A stretch of 64,000 nt of DNA from JACNKV01 sp964388155 (GTDB taxonomy: Bacteria; Fidelibacterota; Marinisomatia; Marinisomatales; JACNKV01), in the NCBI GenBank assembly GCA_964388155.1, contig CAYLYH010000007.1, positions 11,097-75,096 on the forward strand, in the 5' to 3' direction. Below the pieces are notes generated by a model. That model was not told the origin of the DNA. It made no database searches and saw only the letters and a program-made list of their open reading frames with translations. The position numbers and the translations under genes are program-made. Shown in pieces: positions 52,786-61,791 of this stretch (its first letter is position 1; the number at the start of each line of letters is the position of its first letter).

Positions 52786-54165
52786 TCAGATTGTGTTTAG
52801 AGCCTTTTCGAGATCTGCAATGATATCGTCTGCATGTTCGATTCCAACAGCAATCCGCACGGCATTGGGTTTGATGGATGCCAACTTTCGCCCTTCTTCG
52901 CCCTGCTGTTGGTGAGTGGAAATGGCATTTAATGTTGCAACCGTCTTTACCCGACCTAAATCCGTGGCACGCCAAATCATATCCAAATTGTCATAAAACC
53001 GACGGGTATTCACGGTATCTCCACCCTGCTTTTCTGTGATCTCAGCCAACAACATATACCCGTACATATTTTCTGAACTGTCCACCAGCTTCATATATTT
53101 TTTTGCCAAATCGTATGCTTCATAATTTTCAAGCCCGGGATAATAAACACGGCCCACTTTTGGATGAGAAGATAGATATTTTGAGACCTTTAATGCCGTA
53201 TCGCTCATTTGGGCAATCCGCATTCTGAGTGACCGCATATCGTTCAGCGTCATAATTGCCGCCATCGGATGTAACGCCGGTCCGTTATCCCGATAGGGCC
53301 ATAGCTTTGCCCAGATTGCAAAATCTGCTTTCATCTCGTCTGTTCCGATCTTGCTCGTGATGTTTTTTCTGGCTGTCAATAATCCGACAATGGATGTTCC
53401 GCTTGCAGAAAGCACCTTTGATGCGGACTGCACGACAATATCCGCCCCAAATTCGATTGGCCGTGTCAGCGCCGGAGAGGCACAGGTTGAATCCACAATC
53501 AGCGGAATATTATGTGCATGTGCAATCTCTGTAACTTTCTCAATGTCGAATAATGCCACGGATGGGTTCGACGGAAATTCCCCATACACAAATCGAGTGC
53601 CTTCATCTATTTTTGATTCCCATTCGTTTAAGTCCAGCGGATTGGTCACCCACCGGACTTCAATCCCCTGTTCTTTTCTTCGGCGAATCCAAAATTGCTG
53701 AAATGAACCGCCGTATACTCTTGCGGATGCTACAAAATTAGGTGGGGGCAGCGAATCATCCTTGACTAAAAACGGGTCTGTCGCTGTGCGAATTGCACTC
53801 ATTCCGCTGGAAGTAGCCACACAAGACGCTTCCACTCCAGATTGATAGGCTTCCAATAAGGCTGTTGTTTCCTCGAGGAAGAACGTGGATGGGTTGGCAA
53901 TACGTGAATAACACCAAGTTGGCATTTGATAGGCTAAGGCAGCTTCCATTTCTCCGCTGTCGTGATAAGCTTGTGCCGGACTCATATATACGGGTTCCAT
54001 GATCGAACCGTTATTAGAATTGAGAGCTTCCGTCAAATCATAAAGACCGTGGGTGGCAATTGTATCGAACTTCCAATGTTTTGTTCTGTCAATTCGCCGC
54101 TGGCGTTCAGCGGTCATTTGCTTCCCCTTTTCTATCCAATAATTAGCATCTTTTCCTTTATTCAT
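52786..54165 (-). CDS. Cys/Met-metabolism PLP-dependent enzyme
   Basis: A 459-residue transsulfuration-type PLP enzyme, longer than the methionine gamma-lyase-like neighbour because of an N-terminal extension of about 60 residues ('YWIEKGKQMTAERQRRIDRT'). The core has 'SRIANPSTFFLEETTALLEA', 'ADIVVQSASKVLSASGTSIV' (Schiff-base Lys) and a final 'AVRIAVGIEHADDIIADLEK'. 'HQQQGEEGRKLASIKP' near the end fits the substrate-binding loop. ATG at 54165 follows CAAAGGAGAA. It is first in the catabolic run after the Lrp gene. The exact reaction (lyase or acetylhomoserine sulfhydrylase-like) is undetermined. Confidence 0.85.
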   Translation of the reverse strand: MNKGKDANYWIEKGKQMTAERQRRIDRTKHWKFDTIATHGLYDLTEALNSNNGSIMEPVYMSPAQAYHDSGEMEAALAYQMPTWCYSRIANPSTFFLEETTALLEAYQSGVEASCVATSSGMSAIRTATDPFLVKDDSLPPPNFVASARVYGGSFQQFWIRRRKEQGIEVRWVTNPLDLNEWESKIDEGTRFVYGEFPSNPSVALFDIEKVTEIAHAHNIPLIVDSTCASPALTRPIEFGADIVVQSASKVLSASGTSIVGLLTARKNITSKIGTDEMKADFAIWAKLWPYRDNGPALHPMAAIMTLNDMRSLRMRIAQMSDTALKVSKYLSSHPKVGRVYYPGLENYEAYDLAKKYMKLVDSSENMYGYMLLAEITEKQGGDTVNTRRFYDNLDMIWRATDLGRVKTVATLNAISTHQQQGEEGRKLASIKPNAVRIAVGIEHADDIIADLEKALNTI

Positions 54166-54240
54166 GATGTTTCTCCTTTGTAATAGTATCACATTCGCTA
54201 CAGGTGTATTTTAAAATCATCCGTAATCTTTTTGAAAATA

Positions 54241-54412
54241 ACAAAACACAAAATCCAAATCTCAAATAAATGACAAATTCGAAATACCAATTCTTAAAAC
54301 AAACACAAAAAAACAACTCTTTATTTCATCAATCAAACAATCTGTGTTTTTGAAATTTGGTGTTTTGGTCATTGGGTCTTATTTGGAATTTGTGATTTGA
54401 TGTTTGTTGTTT
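54241..54412. repeat. Family C inverted repeat element
   Basis: The left arm 'acacaaaatccaaatctcaa', 'ataaatgacaaattcgaaat' mirrors the right arm 'tgaaatttggtgttttgg', 'tcttatttggaatttgtgat', making an imperfect palindrome about 170 bp long. It is non-coding and AT-rich. It separates the Lrp gene from the PLP enzyme gene. A shorter related fragment is at 17514-17601. Confidence 0.55.
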
Positions 54413-54448
54413 AATCTGGTTTTGCCATAAGGCTCAGAGATTGAATCA

Positions 54449-54946
54449 TTAAGTAACCTTTTTCTCCGTGGCTTTGTGACTTTCATTAATGGAAATTTTT
54501 GTTTCTTGCTTGAGCGTGGATAGCACCACCAACGTTTTTAAATGCTGCACATCTTCAAGAGCTGTTAATTTGTGAATGATAAAATCTTCATATTTCGGAA
54601 TATCTTTTGTCGCAACCTTGAGTAAGAAGTCAGCTTCTCCGGTAATGTGATGACATTCCATGACTTCTTCCAATTTTATGATGGAGCTTGTAAAGCGCTT
54701 AACAGGATCTTTTCCGTGGCGCTTAAGTGTTACTTCCACATACGTAAAGCAGGTTACGCCCACTTTATGAGGGTCTACCAGCGCAACATATTGTCTGATA
54801 AATCCTCGTTTCTCTAACTTTTTTACTCGCTCCAATGTCGGAGATGCTGAGATGTTTATTTGTTTGGCAAGTTCAGAGTTTGTTATCCTTCCGTTTTGCT
54901 GAAGGATTTCAAGAATTTTTTTGTCTGTTTTATCTAAGTTGATCAT
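54449..54946 (-). CDS. Lrp/AsnC family transcriptional regulator
   Basis: A 165-residue regulator. From the ATG at 54946: 'MINLDKTDKKILEILQQNGR' then an HTH ('ITNSELAKQINISASPTLER'), followed by the ligand-binding ACT-like RAM domain ('CFTYVEVTLKR', 'EEVMECHHITGEADFLLKVA'). The in-frame sequence upstream to 55027 looks like a non-family leader. It precedes, on the same strand, the whole amino-acid catabolic run and probably controls it in response to an amino acid. Confidence 0.92.
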   Translation of the reverse strand: MINLDKTDKKILEILQQNGRITNSELAKQINISASPTLERVKKLEKRGFIRQYVALVDPHKVGVTCFTYVEVTLKRHGKDPVKRFTSSIIKLEEVMECHHITGEADFLLKVATKDIPKYEDFIIHKLTALEDVQHLKTLVVLSTLKQETKISINESHKATEKKVT

Positions 54947-55126
54947 TATGTTCTGTATTCTTATTATTTTACGGGAGAACATACTGTAAATTATCAATAT
55001 GACGGTATAATTATCTATAATGACCAAATATATTGATTTAACTATTTATAAAAGAAATCTATTAAATTCTCGCTCAACAATAGAGATAAAAACAGGCAAG
55101 TCATAATCAAAACTAATTACATAAAA

Positions 55127-56767
55127 TTGTTCCTTTTATGCGTAGTGCATCTTCTGATTCTATCCTGCGCAGCAATTCAGTCACCGCCCGGAGGGCCGGA
55201 AGATACGACTCCTCCGTATCTTGTAACTGTCTCTCCTGCAAACGAAACGGTTGAATTTTCCGGGGGAGAGATTTTTCTTCAGTTCTCTGAATACATGGAT
55301 GAAAACAGTGTTAAGAAAAGCCTACGAGTTTTCCCGATTCTCGGACAACCACTTGATATTAAATTCCGCGGGGAAGGTATTCTCTTGCGATTGCCAAACA
55401 CGCTTTCTCCAAACCAAACCTACGTCATTACAGTAAGTCGGGATTTAAAAGATGAACACGGCGTTTCACTTGCAGAGCCAATTCATCTTGCCTACAGCAC
55501 CGGAACCCAAATTGATCACGGGCAAATCTCCGGTGTGGTTTCAGGTGGAGAAAACGCCTCTGTCCATTTGTGGAAATACTCAACGAATACTCAACCGGAT
55601 TCTTTGTATTTTACCGAACCGGATTATATCACCAACGTCACCGATGCGGGCACCTACCTATTTCAATACCTCTCTCCGGGGACATATCACATACTGGCGA
55701 TTGGTAATGAAGGAGCAGGAAGAGCGCTGGATCCGACACGAATGCGTTACGGTATGTTTTGGGAAAAGTCTGTTATTGTCTCCGAAAAAGATTCTGTGTC
55801 GCATGTAAACATGATTCTTCATAAAGACGTATCCAAGCAACGCTTATTGCGAGGAGAATGGCTGGAAAGTAATTGGGGCAAGCTGATATTTAGTAATGCT
55901 GTCACCGAAACAAACATAAAGCCCGGCGGGATTATCGAAAGGGAATCTGGTGAAAACCTTGATTTTTCGTGGTTTATAAATTCATTGGATTCCACGCAAG
56001 TAATATTGATGTCCGATTCTTTGTTAACGCCCGGGGAAAAATTACGTATCCTCATCAACATAGCTGACGAAAACCAAACAAAGGCAGCAGACACATCCGC
56101 TATAACGGTTATCGTCCCCGAAGAACCGGATACAACCGGGCTGGATTTACTTTCACCGAAGCAAACATTGAAACTCTCCCCTGATAAAACAGAGACACCG
56201 AGTGTGTCGTTGGTCTTCTCTAAACCTGTGGAGAAATCACGTTCTCCATTTGGGCTGGCGCTCACCAAAGAGGATAGTGTAACTATTGCCGTTATTGAAG
56301 AATGGGTGAATCCGATGTGTCTAAACGTATATCCCGTTGACGGCTGGGAACCGAATACCACTTATCAGGTGACGTTAACGCAAGACAGCACGGCGATGGC
56401 TACGCGAGCGACCTTAAAAGATTCATTGACAACCATCGTGATTAAAACGACCGATCCTATTGGCTATGGAGTTCTGCGGGGGCAAACAGATATCCCGTGG
56501 TGTAAAAATTGCCGGGCAAACCTTACATCAGCGGATAATTCAACTTTTACATTGTCAGAATGTGTAAATTCATCGACGGTTTTTGAATTTAATCATGTAC
56601 CTGAAGGAACATATTTCCTAATGATCTACAACGATCAAGATCAAAATAATTCCTATACGTTTGGGGATGCAATCCAAAACGTGGTGTCAGAACAATTCTG
56701 GCAAATTCCGGATACGGTTGATATCCGTGCAAACTGGGATATGGAACTTGATCTGAGACCCAAGTAG
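55127..56767 (+). CDS. Ig-like (SbsA-type) domain lipoprotein
   Basis: Lipoprotein of about 546 residues. The leader 'MFLLCVVHLLILSC' ends in lipobox ILSC and is followed by AAIQSPPGGPEDTTPPYLVT, a phrase found at the start of many FCB surface lipoproteins. An SbsA-like Ig domain follows (about 30-125, 'IFLQFSEYMDENSVKKSLRV' to 'LAYSTG'), then two further beta domains and a last carboxypeptidase-regulatory-like domain ('VPEGTYFLMIYNDQDQNNSY'). The start is TTG, with no better in-frame option seen. The role is unknown, probably envelope-associated. It is divergent from the Lrp gene. Confidence 0.75.
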   Translation: MFLLCVVHLLILSCAAIQSPPGGPEDTTPPYLVTVSPANETVEFSGGEIFLQFSEYMDENSVKKSLRVFPILGQPLDIKFRGEGILLRLPNTLSPNQTYVITVSRDLKDEHGVSLAEPIHLAYSTGTQIDHGQISGVVSGGENASVHLWKYSTNTQPDSLYFTEPDYITNVTDAGTYLFQYLSPGTYHILAIGNEGAGRALDPTRMRYGMFWEKSVIVSEKDSVSHVNMILHKDVSKQRLLRGEWLESNWGKLIFSNAVTETNIKPGGIIERESGENLDFSWFINSLDSTQVILMSDSLLTPGEKLRILINIADENQTKAADTSAITVIVPEEPDTTGLDLLSPKQTLKLSPDKTETPSVSLVFSKPVEKSRSPFGLALTKEDSVTIAVIEEWVNPMCLNVYPVDGWEPNTTYQVTLTQDSTAMATRATLKDSLTTIVIKTTDPIGYGVLRGQTDIPWCKNCRANLTSADNSTFTLSECVNSSTVFEFNHVPEGTYFLMIYNDQDQNNSYTFGDAIQNVVSEQFWQIPDTVDIRANWDMELDLRPK

Positions 56768-56780
56768 GAGGCATATCAAA

Positions 56781-57842
56781 ATGATAGCTGTTATAATGGC
56801 AGGAGGAAGCGGAACCCGGTTCTGGCCGTACAGTCGCCATACCCGCCCAAAACAAATGTTGAACATTGTCGGGGAGCAAACCATGCTCCAAATGACCGTT
56901 GATCGGTTGAAAAAAATCAACCTGGTCAAAGATATTTATATTGTCACCCGCGAAGACCTTGCTAAGTCCGTTCAGAAAGAAATTCACAATATCAGCAAGG
57001 AGAATATCATTGTAGAGCCCAGCGGAAAAAACACCGCTCCCTGCATTGGTTTAGCGGCGTTACATGTTGCAAAAAAATACCCAAAAGAAGTGATGGGGAT
57101 TTTCCCCGCTGATCATCTGATTGTCGGGCATAAAGAATTTGCAAAAGCCATCGGCACCGCCAATCACCTTGCCCGGAAAAACGAATCCATCGTTACCTTA
57201 GGAATTCCGCCGGCATTTCCCTCCACCGCCTACGGCTACATTCAATACGACCAAAAAAGCGATGAAGACCATTTAGGTGCGTATCGGTTAAAAACATTTG
57301 CGGAAAAACCGCATCTCAGGTTGGCCAATAAATTTCTTAAAAGCGGCGATTTCCTCTGGAATGCAGGAATCTTTATTTGGAAAACCAATACGTTAATGTC
57401 CAAACTAAAAACGTGTATCCCGGATCTTTATGAGCACCTTGAGCGCATCCAGCTCCGGATAGATAATTCTGAGTCCTTTGAGGATATTTGGAATGAGGTT
57501 CATCCAATTTCTATCGACTATGGATTGATGGAAAAAGTTGTCGATGACACGTATGTTGTTCGTGCCGGATTTAGTTGGAATGATCTTGGGTCGTGGAATT
57601 CCGTTTATAATGTATCGCCCAAAACAAACACTAATAATGTGATAAAAGGCGACGGCGTTATTTTGAAAGGATCAAATAACTATATACAGTCCAACGGGCA
57701 TTTCACCGCTGTTCTCGGACTGGATAATATTGTGGTCATTAATACGGACGATGCGACGCTTGTGGTTCAAAAAGATAAAGTAGAAGACGTAAAAGAACTG
57801 GTGGGCTGGCTGAAACATAATGAGAGGACAGAACTACTTTAG
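56781..57842 (+). CDS. manC: Mannose-1-phosphate guanylyltransferase
   Basis: Cytoplasmic enzyme making GDP-mannose from GTP and mannose-1-phosphate for glycan or polysaccharide synthesis. The 353-residue length is that of a monofunctional enzyme, without the isomerase domain. Motifs: 'MAGGSGTRFWPYSRHTRPKQ' (nucleotide-binding signature, residues 6-25), 'PSGKNTAPCIGLAAL', 'GIFPADHLI', 'FAEKPHLR', 'LWNAGIFIWK' and 'GFSWNDLGSWNSVY'. AGGAGG lies 8 bases before the ATG. It starts 13 bases after the lipoprotein gene, so it may be co-transcribed. Confidence 0.95.
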   Translation: MIAVIMAGGSGTRFWPYSRHTRPKQMLNIVGEQTMLQMTVDRLKKINLVKDIYIVTREDLAKSVQKEIHNISKENIIVEPSGKNTAPCIGLAALHVAKKYPKEVMGIFPADHLIVGHKEFAKAIGTANHLARKNESIVTLGIPPAFPSTAYGYIQYDQKSDEDHLGAYRLKTFAEKPHLRLANKFLKSGDFLWNAGIFIWKTNTLMSKLKTCIPDLYEHLERIQLRIDNSESFEDIWNEVHPISIDYGLMEKVVDDTYVVRAGFSWNDLGSWNSVYNVSPKTNTNNVIKGDGVILKGSNNYIQSNGHFTAVLGLDNIVVINTDDATLVVQKDKVEDVKELVGWLKHNERTELL

Positions 57843-57917
57843 TGAAAAGTTGAAAGCAGTGGAAGTAAGCAGCATCAGTTGGCACTTTAATACTCAAACA
57901 CCCTAACACTCCAAATA

Positions 57918-58205
57918 ATGAAGCCCGAAACACTCATGACACACTTCGAGAATCTCGCTGAGAGGGTTGGTGTTAAAATCATACGGGGAAAGGGAGATTT
58001 TCACGGTGGAAGCTGCCTCGTTCAAAAAAAAGATATCATTGTTCTTAATACGGTAAAACCCATTGAACAACGTCTGAGAGTATTGGCGCAGGATTTTATC
58101 CAAAGGGACCTTTCAGATGTATACCTTGTCCCCGCACTCAGAGCATATATTGAGGAAATGCAGGATACGCTGTTCTCCTATGAGACAACAAAAGTGATTG
58201 ATTGA
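57918..58205 (+). CDS. Conserved small hypothetical protein
   Basis: A 95-residue protein. 'LAERVGVKIIRGKGDFHGGS' then 'CLVQKKDIIVLNTVKPIEQR' and 'LRVLAQDFIQRDLSDVYLVP' form a compact alpha/beta sequence with no signal peptide or membrane span. Similar short proteins occur in FCB genomes without assigned function; that recollection is not verified here. It is preceded by a 75-base gap and followed by the EF-G-like gene after 209 bases that contain nothing I can assign. Confidence 0.65.
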   Translation: MKPETLMTHFENLAERVGVKIIRGKGDFHGGSCLVQKKDIIVLNTVKPIEQRLRVLAQDFIQRDLSDVYLVPALRAYIEEMQDTLFSYETTKVID

Positions 58206-58414
58206 TAAAATGTATACTGACAGTGCTTTTACAAAACGAAGCAAGAACGGGGAATAAACAATTGCAACATCTATTGTAAAATTCCTTGATTTCAATTTTC
58301 CAAGCGAGGTACACTCACAACTGTTTTTAATGCAAATAAACTTAATTCTGCAATGAATTCTTCCTGCTGATTTGTAGGAAATGAGTTCATTTAACTGACA
58401 AAGAGGAATAAATA

Positions 58415-60499
58415 ATGAAAGAGTTTCAAGGAAAAGATATTCGAAATTTTGTAATCGTAGGACATGGCGGATGCGGTAAGACCATGTTAAGTGAAAGCAT
58501 GATGATGAATGATGGCGAGCTCACCCGCATGGGGACGATTGAAGCGGGAAACACCCTGTCCGATTATCATCAGGGTGAACAGGAACGACAAGTGTCCATT
58601 CACTCAACACCGATGCATCTGGAATGGGATGAGAAAAAATTTAATCTTATAGATGCACCGGGGTATTTAGATTTTGTGGGTGAGGCGCTTGGGGCGTTGG
58701 CTGTAGTTGATATGGCGTTAGTTACAATCCATGCTGTAAATGGTATCGAAGTCGGTACCGATCAAATGTGGTCAAAGACATCGGAAATTGGAATCCCAAA
58801 ATTGATCATCGTTAACGGCCTGGATCGTGAACACACAAAGTTTGATGAAATATTAACGTCCGCACGTGAACATTTTGGGAAAAACGTATTTCCTATGCAA
58901 CTCCCTGTAAATGCCGGACCGGGATTTAATCAAATTGTAGATGTGATGCGAAATGAAGTTGTGACGTATAAAACCGATGGGTCAGGAACATACACCGAAA
59001 AACCTGCGGATGGAGAATGGGCAGAAAAAGTTGAAGCTTTACATGAAGAGCTCATTGAGTATGTTGCAGAATCAGATGATTCATTATTAGAAAAGTTTTT
59101 CGAGGAAGGAACATTGTCCGAAGACGAAATGCGTGGTGGAATTCATGCCGCCATTCAAAACCAAACGATGATTCCTCTTTTTTGTACTGCGGCGACTTCA
59201 AATGTCGGAGTACAGCGCTTAATGGATTTTATTGCCAAATACGGTTCCTCGCCTGTGGATAGAGCAAAAGTGACTGCAAAAGATTTTATTTCCGAAAAAG
59301 ATGTGGATGTGAAGCTAGAAAATCCTGAAACGGTTATTCAAGTGTTTAAAACAATATCCGAAGCTCATGTCGGTGAACTGTCTTTCTTCCGTGTGTACTC
59401 CGGTAAGGTTTCCACGGGCATGGATTTATACAACACCACCCGCAGCACTTCAGAGCGGTTCGGGCAACTTTTTATTATCAACGGTAAAAGCCGAACGAAT
59501 GTGCAATCACTGAACGCCGGAGATATTGGTGCTGTCGTCAAATTAAAAGACACCCACACCGGCAACACCTTATGCAGCCCAAAATTTAAGGTTTTATTGC
59601 CCGAAACAAATTATCCGAATCCGAACACACATACGGCAATTCTATTAAAAACAAAAGGGGACGAGGAAAAAATCTCCGTCGGTTTATCTTCCATGCACGA
59701 AGAAGACCCCTCTTTTGTTTATCGCGTTGACAGTGAAATTAAACAAACTATCATTTCCGGACAGGGAGAGCTTCACCTCAAGATCGTTTTAGAACAAATG
59801 AAACGACGCTACGGCGTGGAAGTGGATATGATTAAACCAAAAGTCCCTTATCGTGAAACTATTCGAGGGAAAGGTGAATCGAAATATCGCCATAAAAAAC
59901 AATCGGGCGGAGCCGGGCAGTTTGCCGAAGTCTGGATGCGCATTGAACCAAAACAGCGTGGAGAAGGAGTTGAGTTTACCGATTCGTTGGTTGGACAAAA
60001 TGTTGACCGAGTTTTTGTTCCGTCGGTGGAAAAAGGTGTAAACGCAACGTGTAATGAGGGTATTTTAGCTGGCTGCAGAGTTGTGGACTTGAAAGTGGAA
60101 TTTTATGACGGTAAGCAGCATCCGGTGGACTCAAAAGATATTGCTTTTCAGATTGCAGGAAAACATGCATTCCGAGAAGCATTCCTTGCAGCTCGCCCCG
60201 GACTGTTAGAGCCCATCATGAATGTCGAGGTGCGTGTCCCTGAAGACCATATGGGAGATGTTATGGGAGATGTATCCAGTCGCCGCGGTAAAATTATGGG
60301 AATGGACTCTGAAGGAAATATGCAGATTATTAAGGCACAAATCCCGCAGGCGGAACTGCATCAGTACGCAACCACAATTCGCTCGATTACCGGCGGACGC
60401 GGACTGCACTCAGAATCCTTTAGCCACTACGACCCAATGCCGAAAGACCACGAAAAGAAAGTCATCACCAATTACAAGAAAGAAAAAGAAGAAGAGTAA
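58415..60499 (+). CDS. EF-G-like translational GTPase (EF-G2 type)
   Basis: A 694-residue EF-G paralogue. G1 is 'GHGGCGKT', G3 'DAPGYLDFVGEAL' and G4 'NGLDRE', where true EF-G has GHIDAGKT, DTPGHVDF and NKMD. The later domains are present: 'GVSVEKG'-like 'FVPSVEKGVNATCNEGILAG' (domain IV), 'VEVRVPEDHMGDVMGDVSSR' and 'RGKIMGMDSEGNMQIIKAQI' (domain V). This pattern matches the EF-G2/EF-G-like group rather than the main factor. The role is probably ribosome-linked, but not defined. AAAGAGGAATAA precedes the ATG. Confidence 0.88.
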   Translation: MKEFQGKDIRNFVIVGHGGCGKTMLSESMMMNDGELTRMGTIEAGNTLSDYHQGEQERQVSIHSTPMHLEWDEKKFNLIDAPGYLDFVGEALGALAVVDMALVTIHAVNGIEVGTDQMWSKTSEIGIPKLIIVNGLDREHTKFDEILTSAREHFGKNVFPMQLPVNAGPGFNQIVDVMRNEVVTYKTDGSGTYTEKPADGEWAEKVEALHEELIEYVAESDDSLLEKFFEEGTLSEDEMRGGIHAAIQNQTMIPLFCTAATSNVGVQRLMDFIAKYGSSPVDRAKVTAKDFISEKDVDVKLENPETVIQVFKTISEAHVGELSFFRVYSGKVSTGMDLYNTTRSTSERFGQLFIINGKSRTNVQSLNAGDIGAVVKLKDTHTGNTLCSPKFKVLLPETNYPNPNTHTAILLKTKGDEEKISVGLSSMHEEDPSFVYRVDSEIKQTIISGQGELHLKIVLEQMKRRYGVEVDMIKPKVPYRETIRGKGESKYRHKKQSGGAGQFAEVWMRIEPKQRGEGVEFTDSLVGQNVDRVFVPSVEKGVNATCNEGILAGCRVVDLKVEFYDGKQHPVDSKDIAFQIAGKHAFREAFLAARPGLLEPIMNVEVRVPEDHMGDVMGDVSSRRGKIMGMDSEGNMQIIKAQIPQAELHQYATTIRSITGGRGLHSESFSHYDPMPKDHEKKVITNYKKEKEEE

Positions 60500-60504
60500 A
60501 TATT

Positions 60505-60994
60505 GTCAATGGAAAATTGTCAATGGAAAAGGGTAAAGAGTAAATGGTAACCAGGCGTGGTGACATGGAATTATTGTGAATGAAAAAACACAAGTTTTAT
60601 TAGATCGCACTTTCCAATTTTCCGTTCATTGTTTGCGTTTTCTTTCCAACATCCCAAAAAACGATATTAATAAAGTGCTTATAAATCAATGTGCTAAATC
60701 CTCAACGTCGATTGGTGCGAATTATGAAGAAGCGCAAGCCGCAGAGTCGAAACCGGATTTCTCACATAAGGTGGGAGTTGCACTAAAAGAAGCACGTGGG
60801 TGCCATTACTGGCTACGCATCTTCAATGAAATTGACAATCCCTCTTTAAATAAGAAACAATTAAACTATCTTATCAATGAGGTGAGTGAGTTGAAAAAGA
60901 TCTTCGGTAAAATCAGATATTCAACAAAAATAAACAAGGAACGATAACCTTTCTTCATGATACATTTTCCATTTACCATTGATCGTTTTCCATG
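60505..60994. repeat. Inverted 'tcaatggaaaa' repeats flanking the four-helix-bundle gene
   Basis: Upstream (60505-60550) the unit 'ttgtcaatggaaaa' occurs twice, followed by 'gagtaaatggtaac'. Downstream (60957-60994) the complement appears as 'cattttccatttaccattga' and 'cgttttccatg'. The S23-type gene therefore lies between inverted copies, and the HIT gene's ATG is inside the right copy. This has the appearance of an inserted module. Confidence 0.55.
60576..60947 (+). CDS. Four-helix-bundle protein (S23/IVS type)
   Basis: A 123-residue all-helical protein of the S23/TIGR02436 group, first known from intervening sequences of 23S rRNA genes and related to Avd accessory proteins. Characteristic segments: 'AKSSTSIGANYEEAQAAESK', 'DFSHKVGVALKEARGCHYWL' and 'LNYLINEVSELKKIFGKI'. 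GTG start, with no strong Shine-Dalgarno. Here it is not inside an rRNA gene but between EF-G-like and HIT genes, and it is framed by inverted repeats. The role is unknown. Confidence 0.9.
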   Translation: MNEKTQVLLDRTFQFSVHCLRFLSNIPKNDINKVLINQCAKSSTSIGANYEEAQAAESKPDFSHKVGVALKEARGCHYWLRIFNEIDNPSLNKKQLNYLINEVSELKKIFGKIRYSTKINKER

Positions 60995-61486
60995 AAAAAG
61001 CTTTGGGCACCCTGGCGGATTGAATATATTCGCTCACCGAAAGAAGACGGTTGTATTTTCTGTGATAAACCAAAGAGAAATAACGATCGGGATGACCTCA
61101 TCCTCTATCGAGGAAAGACGTGTTTTGTTCTCATGAACCTTTATCCCTACAATAATGCCCATCTGCTGATAGCTCCATATTCACATGTCGATAATATGCA
61201 AGAATTTGACAAAGAGGCCTATTGTGAGATTGTGGAGCTAGCTGACAGGTCTATGGATATACTTAAAGAAACTATGGATGCTCAGGGATTCAATTTCGGG
61301 GCAAATATTGGAGCTGCTGCCGGAGCGGGGATTGAAGAACATATTCATTTTCACCTTGTCCCGAGGTGGGTAGGCGACACCAATTTTATGCCCGTTCTTG
61401 GACATACAAAAGTATTAGTCGACGGACTTCTGGAAAGTTATGATTTCCTAAAACCGTATTTTGACAAAATTCAAATCAAGGAGTAA
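60992..61486 (+). CDS. HIT family hydrolase/nucleotide-binding protein
   Basis: A 164-residue histidine-triad protein acting on nucleoside phosphates. The catalytic triad is 'EEHIHFHLVPRW' (about residues 115-126; H-x-H-x-H). An N-terminal zinc-like pair 'CIFCDKP' (about 22-28) and 'LYPYNNAHLLIAPYSHV' are typical for the FHIT/Ap4A-phosphorylase branch. The N-terminus 'MKKLWAPWRIEYI' is the family form. It ends 2 bases before a membrane-protein gene, forming a three-gene set with the symporter. Confidence 0.93.
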   Translation: MKKLWAPWRIEYIRSPKEDGCIFCDKPKRNNDRDDLILYRGKTCFVLMNLYPYNNAHLLIAPYSHVDNMQEFDKEAYCEIVELADRSMDILKETMDAQGFNFGANIGAAAGAGIEEHIHFHLVPRWVGDTNFMPVLGHTKVLVDGLLESYDFLKPYFDKIQIKE

Positions 61487-61488
61487 CT

Positions 61489-61791
61489 ATGAATTTATTC
61501 TCACATTCTTGGCTTCCTTTCATTTACCTATATGGACTTGGAGGACTTCTGTTTATTGCCGGAATCATCATCACGTTGAAATCCGGCTCTTTTGATCTAA
61601 GTCGCCATGCACATAAAAAATGGATGTGGATTTTGCTCTTTGGTTTTGTGTGGTATTTTACAATGCATGCTTTAATGACCTGGGCAGCTTTAGGAACAAT
61701 TTCACCGTATGTCGTTCTTTATGTATTATTAGCGCTTGTGGCAGTGTTTATCATTGTGACAGTGATGCTTAAACAGAAAGCGAGGGCCTAA
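61489..61791 (+). CDS. Small three-span membrane protein
   Basis: A 100-residue hydrophobic protein with three predicted spans: 'PFIYLYGLGGLLFIAGIIIT', 'KWMWILLFGFVWYFTMHALM' and 'VVLYVLLALVAVFIIVTVML'. It lies between the HIT gene (2-base gap) and the symporter gene (stop overlaps start), so it is likely a small auxiliary subunit of the symporter, as some SSF transporters have. AAGGAG precedes the ATG. This is an inference from context. Confidence 0.75.
   Translation: MNLFSHSWLPFIYLYGLGGLLFIAGIIITLKSGSFDLSRHAHKKWMWILLFGFVWYFTMHALMTWAALGTISPYVVLYVLLALVAVFIIVTVMLKQKARA

Noticed and set aside
60222..60536. A 104-codon ORF overlapping the end of the EF-G-like gene
   Set aside because: It lies in an alternate frame of a well-supported gene, with a lysine-rich tail from the repeat region.
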